Notes: generated by a model from the sequence alone, not told the origin. A DNA stretch of 64,000 bases from Streptomyces cavernae (GCF_004023625.1 NZ_RPDJ01000040.1:41887-105886); one strand, 5' to 3'. Numbered from the stretch's first letter, positions 25,389 to 34,156 are shown. A program made the numbers and translations.

Positions 25389-25964
25389 TCAGACGTTCAC
25401 ACCGAAGTCCTGCGCGATACCGCGCAGACCCGATGCATACCCCTGACCGATCGCGCGGAACTTCCATTCCGCACCGTGCCGGTACAGCTCGCCGAAGACC
25501 ATGGCGGTCTCCGTCGAGGCGTCCTCGGAGAGGTCGTAACGGGCGATTTCCGCTCCGCCCGCCTGGTTCACCACGCGGATGAAGGCGTTGCGGACCTGGC
25601 CGAACGACTGCTGGCGGTTCTCGGCGTCGTAGATCGACACCGGGAAGACGATCTTCTCGACGTCGGCGGGGACGCCCGCGAGGTTGACCTTGATCTGCTC
25701 GTCGTCGCCCTCGCCCTCACCGGTGAGGTTGTCGCCGGTGTGCTCCACCGAGCCGTCCGGGCTCTTGAGGTTGTTGAAGAAGACGAAGTTCGCATCGCTG
25801 CCGACCTTGCCCGACGGGTTCAGCAGCAGTGCGCTGGCGTCGAGGTCGAAGTCGGTGCCGGTCGTGGTGCGGACGTCCCACCCCAGACCGATGATGACCG
25901 CGGTCAGGCCCGGCGCCTCCTTGGTCAGCGATACGTTGCCGCCCTTGCTGAGGCTGACTCCCAC
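25389..25964 (-). CDS. terD: TerD family calcium-binding stress protein (second tandem copy)
   Basis: 191 residues, MGVSLSKGGNVSLTK start. Acidic Ca2+ sites DFDLDASALLL and TGDNLTGEGEGDDEQI; conserved end KFRAIGQGYASGLRGIAQDFG. The GTG at 25964 is chosen over an in-frame upstream ATG because ggagg lies 5 nt before it and the family start aligns there. Family role as for its paralogue: Ca2+-binding protein of the Ter stress system at the inner membrane. Upstream is a candidate SigR-type promoter (GGGAAC-N18-CGTT at 26055-26027), which would tie the gene to thiol-oxidative stress; that is inference. Confidence 0.92.
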   Translation of the reverse strand: MGVSLSKGGNVSLTKEAPGLTAVIIGLGWDVRTTTGTDFDLDASALLLNPSGKVGSDANFVFFNNLKSPDGSVEHTGDNLTGEGEGDDEQIKVNLAGVPADVEKIVFPVSIYDAENRQQSFGQVRNAFIRVVNQAGGAEIARYDLSEDASTETAMVFGELYRHGAEWKFRAIGQGYASGLRGIAQDFGVNV

Positions 25965-26026
25965 GAGTCCTCCATATTTGTCTGGTGTCCAGGGGCGGGG
26001 AGCCCCGTCGTGCGTTGCCATCGGAT

Positions 26027-26055
26027 CAACGAGTCGATCCTAGTGACGGGTTCCC
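26027..26055 (-). promoter_or_regulatory. Candidate SigR-type ECF promoter for terD
   Basis: On the minus strand GGGAAC and CGTT are separated by 18 nt, close to the S. coelicolor SigR pattern GGGAAT-N17/18-CGTT. The site lies ~60 bp before the terD start. One base differs in the -35 element. Confidence 0.3.
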
Positions 26056-26083
26056 GCCCCACGCAGGCCTTGGAACCGAAGAA

Positions 26084-26542
26084 TCAGAGGGTGTCGAGCG
26101 CCTTCACGTACTCGTTCAGGTCACGGGCGTCCGGCAGGGCGTTGACGACGGTCCAGCGGACGACGCCCTCCTTGTCGATGATGAAGGTGCCGCGCACCGC
26201 GCAGCCCTTGTCCTCGGCGAAGACACCGTACGCGCGCGAGACCTCGCCGTGCGGCCAGAAGTCGGACAGCAGGGGGTATTCCAGGCCCTCCTGCTCGGCG
26301 AAGACGCGCAGGGTGTGGATGGAGTCGTTGGACACGGCCAGGAGCTGGGTGTCGTCGTTGACGAACGTGGGCAGCTCGTCGCGCAGCGCGCAGAGCTCGC
26401 CGGTGCACACGCCGGTGAAGGCGAACGGGTAGAAGAGCAGGACCACGTTCTTCTCGCCGCGGAAGTCGGAGAGCCTTACGGTCGCTCCGTGGTTGTCCTT
26501 CAGCTCGAAGTCCGGGGCCTCGGTACCGACCTCGATCGCCAT
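26084..26542 (-). CDS. AhpE/Bcp-type peroxiredoxin
   Basis: 152 residues. The thioredoxin-like fold has the peroxidatic motif PFAFTGVC (P39, T43, Cys46) and the conserved Arg in CAVRGTFIIDKEGVVRW. A second Cys (C51) and a third near residue 115 are present; C51 is five residues after the peroxidatic Cys, a spacing used for resolution in some Prx families. Family knowledge: AhpE-type enzymes reduce H2O2, peroxynitrite and organic peroxides, in mycobacteria with mycothiol/mycoredoxin. ATG at 26542 with gggaag upstream. Next to the terD genes, consistent with an oxidative-stress neighbourhood. Confidence 0.88.
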   Translation of the reverse strand: MAIEVGTEAPDFELKDNHGATVRLSDFRGEKNVVLLFYPFAFTGVCTGELCALRDELPTFVNDDTQLLAVSNDSIHTLRVFAEQEGLEYPLLSDFWPHGEVSRAYGVFAEDKGCAVRGTFIIDKEGVVRWTVVNALPDARDLNEYVKALDTL

Positions 26543-26710
26543 CGTCACACGCTTCCCTTCGGTGGGCTGTTCCGTGGGGCCCAGGGTACGCAGTGATCCG
26601 GATGCGGCCGCGCCCCTGTGGACACGACCGGCCGTACACCACCGCACACGACCCGTACACGACGGATCCGGACCGGGACCGACCCCGGGACCGACCCCGG
26701 GACCGACGAG

Positions 26711-26740
26711 ACCCCCGCCGGGCAACCGCCCGGCGGGGGT
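26711..26740 (-). terminator. Perfect 13-bp hairpin terminator after the DUF3052 gene
   Basis: acccccgccgggc and gcccggcgggggt pair around a 4-nt loop, 22 bp past the DUF3052 stop. It is preceded on the plus strand by a short 12-bp gggaccgacccc tandem repeat (26675-26707). Confidence 0.85.
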
Positions 26741-26762
26741 CCAACACGTCGCGGCGGGTGCG

Positions 26763-27200
26763 TCAGCGCTTGCCCTTGGCCGCCTTCGGGGTGACCAGCC
26801 GGTTCCCGGTCCAGTCCTTGCCCGCGTTGATGCTCTTGGTCTGCGACAGACCCGCCGTCTGCGCGGCGTCGTTGATGTCGCTCGGTTCGACGTAGCCGTC
26901 ACGGCCGGTCTTCGGCGTCAGCAGCCAGACCGGGGCCCCGTCGTCGACCAGCGAGAGCGCGTCGACCAGCGCGTCGGTCAGGTCGCCGTCCTCGTCGCGG
27001 AACCAGAGTAGGACGGCATCGGCGACGTCGTCATATTCCTCGTCCACCAGCTCGCTGCCGATGACTTCCTCAATGGACTCGCGGAGCTCCTGGTCGACGT
27101 CGTCGTCGTAGCCGATCTCCTGGACCACCTGCTCGGGCTGGAACCCCAGCCTCGCGGCAGGGTTCGTCCGCTCCTCCGCGTGGTCCGCGGTCGCGCTCAC
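26763..27200 (-). CDS. DUF3052 family protein
   Basis: 145 residues, strongly acidic N-terminal half. RLGFQPEQVVQEIGYDDDVDQELR and DDVADAVLLWFRDEDGDLTDALVDAL are DUF3052 signatures. The Lys-rich C-terminus has TPKTGRDGYVEPSDINDAAQTAGL. Small conserved actinobacterial protein of unknown function, commonly beside aceE. GTG at 27200 with aggagg 6 nt upstream. Divergent from aceE over a ~490-bp spacer, so shared regulation is possible. Confidence 0.88.
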   Translation of the reverse strand: MSATADHAEERTNPAARLGFQPEQVVQEIGYDDDVDQELRESIEEVIGSELVDEEYDDVADAVLLWFRDEDGDLTDALVDALSLVDDGAPVWLLTPKTGRDGYVEPSDINDAAQTAGLSQTKSINAGKDWTGNRLVTPKAAKGKR

Positions 27201-27450
27201 GGCTTGCCTCCTGATCTTGATGCGGTATTGGGTCTCCCCCGGCTCGTCAAAGGTAGGGGAAGTTCAGCCACGCGCGTGCGCGAAGCATTGGCCGTAGTCC
27301 ACACGGGCGGGGCGGATCGCGCAAGTACCCGGCCCTCCAGACCGCCGAAACGGTGACGATCCCGGCCGTGTCGCCGCAATGCCAGGCAGGATATCGGGAC
27401 ATCGGGTGACACACGCCACAGCGATCCGACCGTTTTGCCGACTTTGACCC

Positions 27451-27471
27451 TCGGATCCGGCTGAGATCCGA
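27451..27471. promoter_or_regulatory. Inverted repeat in the aceE upstream region
   Basis: TCGGATC (27451-27457) and GATCCGA (27465-27471) form a perfect 7-bp dyad, just upstream of a possible -35/-10 pair (TTGCGG at 27478, TATCGT at 27504). The rest of 27201-27692 is free of supportable genes. The long leader suggests transcriptional or RNA-level control of aceE. Confidence 0.35.
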
Positions 27472-27692
27472 ACGACTTTGCGGTACACGCCATGGGCTGG
27501 GCGTATCGTTGCGATTTGGCCGCGGCTGCCCCAAGCCGCACGTCACACCTCCGGGTTACCTCCCAGTAGAGATGACGTTTGGGGGTCGGGGGTACACGAT
27601 GGGGAACAGTCCAGTTCCAGCCCCCGCAGGCCCCAGAGAGCGCCCAGCGCGCGAGAAAGCGTTCAAGCCCCCTCAGACAGCGAAGGAACAGC

Positions 27693-30440
27693 GTGGCTTC
27701 CGGATCCGATCGCAACCCGATCATCATTGGCGGCCTTCCGAGTCAGGTTCCTGACTTCGATCCCGAAGAGACCCAGGAGTGGCTCGACTCGCTCGACGCC
27801 GCCGTCGACGAGCGCGGCCGTGCCCGGGCCCGCTATCTCATGCTGCGCCTGATCGAGCGGGCCCGCGAGAAGCGCGTGGCCGTGCCCGAGATGCGCAGCA
27901 CGGACTACGTCAACACCATCGCGACCAAGGACGAGCCGTTCTTCCCCGGCAACGAGGAGATCGAGCGCAAGATCCTCAACGCGACCCGGTGGAACGCCGC
28001 GGTCATGGTGTCGCGGGCGCAGCGGCCCGGCATCGGCGTCGGCGGGCACATCGCGACCTTCGCGTCCTCGGCCTCGCTGTACGACGTCGGCTTCAACCAC
28101 TTCTTCCGCGGCAAGGACCAGGGCGACGGCGGCGACCAGATCTTCTTCCAGGGGCACGCCTCGCCGGGCATCTACGCCCGCGCGTTCCTCCTCGACCGCC
28201 TCGACGAGCAGCAGCTCGACGCCTTCCGGCAGGAGAAGTCGAAGGCGCCGTTCGGGCTGTCCAGCTACCCGCACCCGCGGTCGATGCCCGACTTCTGGGA
28301 GTTCCCGACCGTGTCGATGGGTCTCGGCCCGCTCGGCGCGATCTTCCAGGCACGGATGAACCGCTACATGGAGGCCCGCGGGATCGCGGACACCTCCAAG
28401 TCGCACGTCTGGGCCTTCCTCGGGGACGGCGAGATGGACGAGCCGGAGTCGCTCGGGCAGCTGTCGATCGCCGCGCGTGAGGGGCTCGACAACCTCACCT
28501 TCGTGGTCAACTGCAACCTCCAGCGGCTCGACGGCCCGGTGCGCGGCAACGGCAAGATCATCCAGGAGCTGGAGTCGCAGTTCCGGGGCGCCGGCTGGAA
28601 CGTGATCAAGCTGGTGTGGGACCGCACCTGGGACCCGCTGCTGGCGCAGGACCGCGACGGGGTGCTGGTCAACAAGCTGAACACCACGCCGGACGGCCAG
28701 TTCCAGACGTACGCCACGGAGACGGGCGCGTACATCCGCGACCACTTCTTCGGCGACGACCACCGGCTGCGCGCGATGGTCGAGAACATGACCGACGACC
28801 AGATCCTGCACCTCGGTCGCGGCGGTCACGACCACCGCAAGATCTTCGCGGCGTACAAGGCGGCGAAGGAGCACCAGGGCCAGCCGACGGTGATCCTGGC
28901 GCAGACGGTCAAGGGCTGGACGCTCGGCCCGAACTTCGAGGGCCGTAACGCCACGCACCAGATGAAGAAGCTGACGGTCGCCGACCTCAAGGGCTTCCGG
29001 GACCGGCTGCACCTGCCGATCGCCGACAGGGACCTGGAGTCGGGCCTGCCGCCGTACTACCACCCGGGCCGCGGTTCCGACGAGATCCAGTACATGCACG
29101 ACCGCCGCAAGTCGCTCGGCGGGTACGTCCCCACGCGCGTGGTGCGGTCCAAGCCGCTCGAACTGCCGGGCGACAAGACGTACGCGACCGTGAAGAAGGG
29201 GACGGGTCAGCAGTCGATCGCCACAACCATGGCGTTCGTCCGGCTGCTGAAGGACCTCATGCGGGACAAGGAGATCGGCAAGCGGTTCGTGCTGATCGCA
29301 CCCGACGAGTACCGCACCTTCGGCATGGACTCGTTCTTCCCGAGCGCGAAGATCTACAACCCGCTGGGCCAGCAGTACGAGGCCGTGGACCGTGATCTGC
29401 TGCTCGCGTACAAGGAGTCGCCGACGGGGCAGATGCTGCACGACGGCATCTCCGAGGCGGGCTGCACGGCCTCGCTGATCGCGGCGGGTTCGGCGTACGC
29501 GACGCACGGCGAGCCGCTGATCCCGGTCTACGTCTTCTACTCGATGTTCGGTTTCCAGCGCACCGGCGACCAGTTCTGGCAGATGTCCGACCAGCTGGCA
29601 CGCGGTTTCGTTCTGGGTGCGACCGCGGGCCGTACGACGCTGACCGGTGAGGGACTCCAGCACGCGGACGGGCACTCGCAGTTGCTGGCCTCCACCAACC
29701 CGGCGGCGATCGCGTACGACCCGGCGTACGGCTACGAGATCGCGCACATCGTGCAGGACGGTCTGCGCCGGATGTACGGCTCCTCGCCCGAACACCCGCA
29801 CGGCGAGGACGTCTTCTACTACCTGACGGTCTACAACGAGCCGATCCAGCACCCGGCGGAGCCGGAGAACGTCGACGTCGAGGGCATCGTCAAGGGCATC
29901 CACCGCCTCGGCGCGGGCACGTCGGGCTCGATCCCGGCGCAGATCATGGCGTCCGGTGTCGCCGTCCCGTGGGCCCTCGAGGCGCAGCGGATCCTCGGCG
30001 AGGAGTGGAACGTCCGCGCGGACGTCTGGTCGGCGACTTCCTGGAACGAACTGCGGCGCGAGGCCGTCGAAGTGGAGCGGCACAACCTGCTCCACCCGGA
30101 GGAGGAGCAGCGCGTCCCGTACATCACGCAGAAGCTGGCCGGTGCAGAGGGTCCGTTCGTGGCGGTGTCGGACTGGATGCGGTCCGTCCCCGACCAGATC
30201 GCGCGCTGGGTGCCCGGCACGTACCAGTCGCTCGGCGCGGACGGGTTCGGCTTCGCCGACACCCGGGGCGCGGCCCGCCGTTACTTCCACATCGACGCCG
30301 AGTCGATCGTGGTCACGGTGCTGACGGAGCTGGCCCGCGAGGGCAAGGCCGACCGCTCGGTGCTGAAGCAGGCCATCGACCGCTACCAGCTGCTCGACGT
30401 GGCGGCGGCCGATCCGGGTGCCGCCGGCGGCGACGCGTAG
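27693..30440 (+). CDS. aceE: Pyruvate dehydrogenase E1 component, homodimeric type
   Basis: 915 residues, the normal length of homodimeric AceE. Conserved segments: RPGIGVGGHIATFASSASLY, FFQGHASPGIYARAF, and the thiamine-diphosphate motif GDGEMDEPESLG...NCN (residues 244-275). The central GRNATHQMKK and the transketolase-like C-terminal domains are also present. Reaction: oxidative decarboxylation of pyruvate with acetyl transfer to E2 lipoyl domains, giving acetyl-CoA in the cytoplasmic PDH complex. The E2/E3 genes are not in the window. GTG at 27693 is preferred (aagga upstream); an upstream frame extension is non-conserved. Followed by a strong intrinsic terminator. It supplies acetyl units also used by the fab cluster 13 kb away. 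Confidence 0.96.
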   Translation: MASGSDRNPIIIGGLPSQVPDFDPEETQEWLDSLDAAVDERGRARARYLMLRLIERAREKRVAVPEMRSTDYVNTIATKDEPFFPGNEEIERKILNATRWNAAVMVSRAQRPGIGVGGHIATFASSASLYDVGFNHFFRGKDQGDGGDQIFFQGHASPGIYARAFLLDRLDEQQLDAFRQEKSKAPFGLSSYPHPRSMPDFWEFPTVSMGLGPLGAIFQARMNRYMEARGIADTSKSHVWAFLGDGEMDEPESLGQLSIAAREGLDNLTFVVNCNLQRLDGPVRGNGKIIQELESQFRGAGWNVIKLVWDRTWDPLLAQDRDGVLVNKLNTTPDGQFQTYATETGAYIRDHFFGDDHRLRAMVENMTDDQILHLGRGGHDHRKIFAAYKAAKEHQGQPTVILAQTVKGWTLGPNFEGRNATHQMKKLTVADLKGFRDRLHLPIADRDLESGLPPYYHPGRGSDEIQYMHDRRKSLGGYVPTRVVRSKPLELPGDKTYATVKKGTGQQSIATTMAFVRLLKDLMRDKEIGKRFVLIAPDEYRTFGMDSFFPSAKIYNPLGQQYEAVDRDLLLAYKESPTGQMLHDGISEAGCTASLIAAGSAYATHGEPLIPVYVFYSMFGFQRTGDQFWQMSDQLARGFVLGATAGRTTLTGEGLQHADGHSQLLASTNPAAIAYDPAYGYEIAHIVQDGLRRMYGSSPEHPHGEDVFYYLTVYNEPIQHPAEPENVDVEGIVKGIHRLGAGTSGSIPAQIMASGVAVPWALEAQRILGEEWNVRADVWSATSWNELRREAVEVERHNLLHPEEEQRVPYITQKLAGAEGPFVAVSDWMRSVPDQIARWVPGTYQSLGADGFGFADTRGAARRYFHIDAESIVVTVLTELAREGKADRSVLKQAIDRYQLLDVAAADPGAAGGDA

Positions 30441-30455
30441 CGGTGACCGACGTCC

Positions 30456-30495
30456 GGGGTGGTGGGACTTCGGTCCCGCCACCCCCACGCTTTTT
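30456..30495 (+). terminator. Intrinsic terminator of aceE (TTCG tetraloop, T-run)
   Basis: GGGGTGGTGGGAC-TTCG-GTCCCGCCACCCC forms a 13-bp stem with one G-U, followed by cacgcTTTTT (T-run 30491-30495). Classical Rho-independent structure, rare in such GC-rich DNA. Confidence 0.9.
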
Positions 30496-30508
30496 CTACG
30501 ATGCGCCC

Positions 30509-31258
30509 ATGAAGGAACAGTCGGCGCAGGAGCGCTGGGAACGGCGCACGCAACGCCCTCTGATGGCACTGGCGGTGGTTTTCGCGATCGCGTTCGCGGT
30601 GCCGATCGTGGCACCCGACGCCGGCCGGTCCCTGACGGAGGCCTGTACTCGGGTCGAGTGGGCGGTGTGGGGTGCGTTCGCCGCCGACTACATCGTCCGG
30701 CTGGTGCTCGCCCGCCATCGCGTGCACTTCGTGCGGACCCACTGGCTGGACCTGTGCGCCGTGCTGCTGCCGCTGTTCAGGCCGCTGCAACTGCTGCGGC
30801 TCGTCTCCACGTTGCTGCTGGTGGGACGGCGGGCGCGGATGGCCTCACAGATCCGGCTCACCACCTATGTGGCCGGGTCGGTGGTGGCACTGCTGATGTT
30901 CGGCTCGCTGGCCGTGCTGTCGGTGGAGCGGGAGTCGCCGGACGGGAACATCAAGACGCTGGGCGACGCGGTCTGGTGGTCGTTCACCACCATGACGACG
31001 GTCGGGTACGGGGACCACGCCCCCACGACGGGCCTCGGACGCATGCTGGCGGTGGGGCTGATGCTCTCCGGGATCGCGCTGCTGGGTGTGGTGACCGCGA
31101 ACATCGCGGCGTGGTTCATCTCGCGCTTCGAGATGGACGACGCGGAGGAACGGAAGCAGACGGCGGCGATCGAGGCCCTGACGCACGAGGTGCGTGCCCT
31201 CCGGGCCCAGGTGGCGGCGCTGAGCGAGGCACGGGAACGGGAGGAACAACCGAGGTGA
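30509..31258 (+). CDS. Potassium channel family protein (two-pore-helix/voltage-gated-like)
   Basis: 249 residues. The selectivity filter TTVGYGD (residues 163-169) lies between two membrane helices. Upstream are about four further helices, including an Arg-bearing one (RPLQLLRLVSTLLLVGRRARMAS) like an S4 sensor, so six-helix topology. The C-terminus is a charged helix (EERKQTAAIEALTHEVRALRAQ) that probably forms a tetramerising coiled coil. Family knowledge: K+-selective pore. The ATG at 30509 follows TACGAT by 6 nt with no ribosome-binding site, so it is probably leaderless. It begins directly after the aceE terminator. Confidence 0.88.
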   Translation: MKEQSAQERWERRTQRPLMALAVVFAIAFAVPIVAPDAGRSLTEACTRVEWAVWGAFAADYIVRLVLARHRVHFVRTHWLDLCAVLLPLFRPLQLLRLVSTLLLVGRRARMASQIRLTTYVAGSVVALLMFGSLAVLSVERESPDGNIKTLGDAVWWSFTTMTTVGYGDHAPTTGLGRMLAVGLMLSGIALLGVVTANIAAWFISRFEMDDAEERKQTAAIEALTHEVRALRAQVAALSEAREREEQPR

Positions 31259-31387
31259 GCCGTCGGTGAACCCTCGGTGAGCCCTCGGTGAGCCGGCCTT
31301 TCTGGGATCAGAGCCGTACGAAGGCCGCCGGAGGAAGCCGCCGTGCCGTCGAAGGCGCCCCAGCCGTACGACCAGACGGGGCCCGAC

Positions 31388-31467
31388 GGGGCCCGACGGA
31401 CGAAGGCCGCCGTGCCCCGTCGAAGGCGGGGCCCGACGGACGAAGGCCGCCGTGCCCCGTCGAAGGC
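31388..31467. repeat. Exact 40-bp tandem duplication
   Basis: Two identical adjacent 40-bp copies (core gacgaaggccgccgtgcccc), with a diverged third copy at about 31318-31360. The 400-bp spacer 31259-31658 contains these, a C/G-rich hairpin region near 31495 and a terminator, but no gene. Confidence 0.9.
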
Positions 31468-31560
31468 GCCGCTGAGCTCCGGGACGATGCCGGGGGCGGT
31501 CCCCCTGGGGGACGATGCCTGGGGCAGCCAGCCCAGGGAACGCGCGCGGACGAACGAAAC

Positions 31561-31588
31561 GGGCCCTCGGCAACATTGCCGAGGGCCC
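31561..31588. terminator. Perfect 12-bp hairpin between convergent genes
   Basis: gggccctcggca and tgccgagggccc flank loop acat. It lies between the ends of the potassium channel (+) and DUF4190 (-) genes, so it can act in both directions. Confidence 0.85.
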
Positions 31589-31658
31589 ATTTCTGCCCGG
31601 CGCTGCACCTCCCCAGGCGTCCCCGGCGCCGGGCGGCCTTTCCCTCACTTCCCGCGGG

Positions 31659-31964
31659 TCAGAAGATTCCGCCCGCGGGAGTCGTGGCCCCGGCCAGCCA
31701 GAGGATGGCCAGGAGCGTGTCGATAGTGCCCAGCACGAGGGCCACCAGGGCCGGGACCGAGTGCGTTCCGGTCCAGCTGCGGCCCATCGCGAGCCAGCCG
31801 CAGACGATCGCGACCGGTCCGAGGACGATCCCCAGCACGAAGAACCCGGCGATCGCGCAGATGACTCCGATGATTCCGAGCGTCGCGCGGTCCGGCCCAG
31901 CCCCTGACCTCATCCGGCCACGTGACCGGGGGTGCTTGCGCGTCGTGTGTCCGAAGCCCGCCAT
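31659..31964 (-). CDS. DUF4190-type small membrane protein
   Basis: About 101 residues. A basic N-terminus (TTRKHPRSRGRMRSG) leads to two hydrophobic helices, RATLGIIGVICAIAGFFVLGIVLGPVAIVCGWLAMGR and a C-terminal ALVALVLGTIDTLLAILWLAGA. The ATLG-x-x-G...G-x-x-A-x-x-x-G pattern is that of DUF4190, of unknown function. Three consecutive start codons (GTG 31970, ATG 31967, ATG 31964) are possible; gggag is 5 nt before the last one, which is chosen. Confidence 0.75.
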   Translation of the reverse strand: MAGFGHTTRKHPRSRGRMRSGAGPDRATLGIIGVICAIAGFFVLGIVLGPVAIVCGWLAMGRSWTGTHSVPALVALVLGTIDTLLAILWLAGATTPAGGIF

Positions 31965-32261
31965 CATCACTCCCTCGTGTACTGAACCTGTGGGTTCGGG
32001 CTTGATGTGCCGGGTACCCCGGTTCGGCCCCCTCAGGCATGCGGCGCGCTGTCCCCCTCCGGCAGCGCGACGCGGTACATGGGTTCCGTAACGGGATCGT
32101 CGTATGCAAGACGCGCAACCCCCTTGCCCCGCTGATCACTTGACACCCACTCTGACCTGCGGCGAGGCCCCGGCGGAAGCGATATGAAAGGGCGTCACCC
32201 GGATAGGCGAACGAATCGGGAGGGCACGCTGCGGGTGGTGCGGCGCGGTACGGAAGAACGC

Positions 32262-32297
32262 GTCGAGCCCCGCGGGACACGTCCCGCGGGGCTCGAC
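32262..32297 (-). terminator. Long perfect hairpin downstream of the MFS gene
   Basis: gtcgagccccgcgggac pairs with gtcccgcggggctcgac. The stem of ~15-17 bp is the strongest in the window. It is placed to end the MFS transcript. The 510-bp spacer 31965-32474 otherwise holds only tandem repeats and no gene. Confidence 0.8.
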
Positions 32298-32360
32298 CGA
32301 TGTGCACGGAAGGCTCTCCCGGTTCCGGACCGACACCGGGCCGGGCCGGCTCAGGGCCGG

Positions 32361-32427
32361 ATCGACGCCAGGCCGGACCGACGCCAGGCCGGACCGACGC
32401 CAGGCCGGACCGACGCCAGGCCGGACT
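32361..32427. repeat. 16-bp tandem repeat array, four units
   Basis: Units of acgccaggccggaccg repeated four times between the MFS stop codon and its terminator hairpin, so they would lie in the 3' untranslated region of the MFS mRNA. Confidence 0.9.
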
Positions 32428-32474
32428 GCTCAGGGCCGGATCGACGCCGCCGAGCCGGAATGACTCCGGTGCGG

Positions 32475-34094
32475 CTAGATGTGGCCGACCCCCGCGCCCG
32501 CCTCCGCGTTCTCGCCGCGCTTGGTCAGGAAGGCGACGAACACCGCCACCAGGGCGACTCCCGCGGCGACCAGGGAGGCCAGGCCCATGCCGGAGATGAA
32601 CGTCTCGTGGGCCACGGCGGTGATCTTCTCGGCGATCGGGGCCGGGGTGTTGGGTGCCAGCGGAGGGACACCGACCTGCACCGCCTCCGCGGCCTGGGCC
32701 AACTGCGCCTCGTTCATCGGCGGCAGCTTGGCGTCGGCCCAGTTGCCCGCGAGGTCGCTGTCGACCTTGGAGGCCATCACGGCGCCCAGCACGGCCGTAC
32801 CGAGGCTGCCGCCGATCTGCATCGCGGCCTGCTGAAGACCACCGGCGACGCCCGACAGCTCCATGGGCGCGTTGCCGACGATGACCTCCGTGGCGCCGAC
32901 CATGACGGGCGCGAGACCGAGGCCCAGCAGCGCGAACCAGATCGACATGACGGCGCTTCCGGTGTCCGTCTCCAGTGTCGACATGCCGAACATTGCGATG
33001 GCGGTGGCCGCCATACCGCCCGCCAGCGGGATCCGCGGGCCCAGCTTGGTGATCAGCGCGCCCGCGAGCGGCGAACCGACGATCATCATGCCGGTCAGCG
33101 GCAGCAGGTGCAGACCCGCGTCGATCGGGCTCATGCCGTGCACGTTCTGCAGGTAGAAGGTGACGAAGAACAGGCCGCCCATGAAGGCGATGGCCATGAG
33201 GACCATCAGCACCACACCCGCCGACAGCGCGACCGAGCGGAACAGGGCGAGCGGGATCAGCGGCTCGCTCACCTTGGTCTCCCAGAAGGCGAAGAGCACG
33301 AACCCGGCCACGGACGCGACGACGAACGCCCAGGTCTTGCCGTCGCCCCAGCCCCACTCCGGGGCCTTGATGAGCGCCCAGACCAGGCAGAACATGGCGG
33401 CGGAGAGCAGCGCGATGCCGAGGATGTCGAAGGAGCGCGGGGCGTTCTCCGCGCGGTGGTCCAGCAGGATCCACAGACCGAAGACGAGCGCGATGACGCC
33501 GACCGGCACGTTGATGAAGAACACGGACTGCCAGCTCACGTGCTCCACCAGCACACCGCCGAGGATCGGTCCGCCGGCGGTGGAGGCACCGATCACCATG
33601 CCCCAGATACCGATCGCCATGTTGAGCTTCTCGGCGGGGAAGGTCGCGCGCAGCAGACCGAGCGCGGCCGGCATCAGCAGCGCGCCGAACAGGCCCTGGA
33701 AGACCCGGAAGGTGACGACGAGGGCGATGCTGCTGGACAGTCCGATGGCGGCGGAGGCGGCGGCGAAGCCGACCACGCCGATGAGGAAGGTCTGGCGGTG
33801 GCCGAAGCGGTCACCGAGCTTGCCCGCGGTGATCAGGGTGACGGCGAGAGCGAGGAAGTAACCGTTGGTGATCCACTGGACGTCGGCGAAACTGGCGCCC
33901 AGGTCTTTCTGGATGGCGGGGTTGGCGATGGCCACGATGGTGCCGTCGAGGGCCACCATCATGACGCCGATCGCCACGGCGAAGAGCGTCAGCCAGGGGT
34001 GGCCGCGCAGCCCCTTGGCCGGGGTCGGGTCGGACGGGGCGACCGGTATCTTGTCGGCCGGCCCGGTGGCGTCGACGGTGGTCTGACTAGTCAT
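32475..34094 (-). CDS. MFS drug/proton antiporter, DHA2 (EmrB/QacA) family, 14 helices
   Basis: 539 residues with 14 hydrophobic segments. DHA2 signatures: LTLFAVAIGVMMVALDGTIVAIANPAI in helix 1, WITNGYFLALAVTLITAGKLGDRFGHRQ (motif A after helix 2), and GGPILGGVLVEHVSWQSVFFINVPVG in helix 5 (motif C region). Family knowledge: exports drugs, dyes or antibiotics using the proton gradient. ATG at 34094. It is divergent from a TetR gene with an inverted-repeat operator in the 115-bp gap, the usual efflux pump/repressor pair. Substrate unknown. Confidence 0.92.
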   Translation of the reverse strand: MTSQTTVDATGPADKIPVAPSDPTPAKGLRGHPWLTLFAVAIGVMMVALDGTIVAIANPAIQKDLGASFADVQWITNGYFLALAVTLITAGKLGDRFGHRQTFLIGVVGFAAASAAIGLSSSIALVVTFRVFQGLFGALLMPAALGLLRATFPAEKLNMAIGIWGMVIGASTAGGPILGGVLVEHVSWQSVFFINVPVGVIALVFGLWILLDHRAENAPRSFDILGIALLSAAMFCLVWALIKAPEWGWGDGKTWAFVVASVAGFVLFAFWETKVSEPLIPLALFRSVALSAGVVLMVLMAIAFMGGLFFVTFYLQNVHGMSPIDAGLHLLPLTGMMIVGSPLAGALITKLGPRIPLAGGMAATAIAMFGMSTLETDTGSAVMSIWFALLGLGLAPVMVGATEVIVGNAPMELSGVAGGLQQAAMQIGGSLGTAVLGAVMASKVDSDLAGNWADAKLPPMNEAQLAQAAEAVQVGVPPLAPNTPAPIAEKITAVAHETFISGMGLASLVAAGVALVAVFVAFLTKRGENAEAGAGVGHI

Positions 34095-34117
34095 GCGTCG
34101 AGGCTAATGACAGCCAC

Positions 34118-34156
34118 TGACAGTTGACAAACCATTTCACAAGTCGGTAACTGTCA
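34118..34156. promoter_or_regulatory. Probable TetR operator between the MFS and tetR genes
   Basis: TGACAGTT (34118-34125) and AACTGTCA (34149-34156) form a spaced dyad. A further TGACAG half lies at 34108. The segment is AT-richer than its surroundings and overlaps both predicted promoters. Confidence 0.6.

Noticed and set aside
27663..30614. 983-codon minus-strand open frame opposite aceE
   Set aside because: Complete overlap with the well-supported aceE; low-complexity Arg/Val/Leu composition typical of GC-rich antisense frames.
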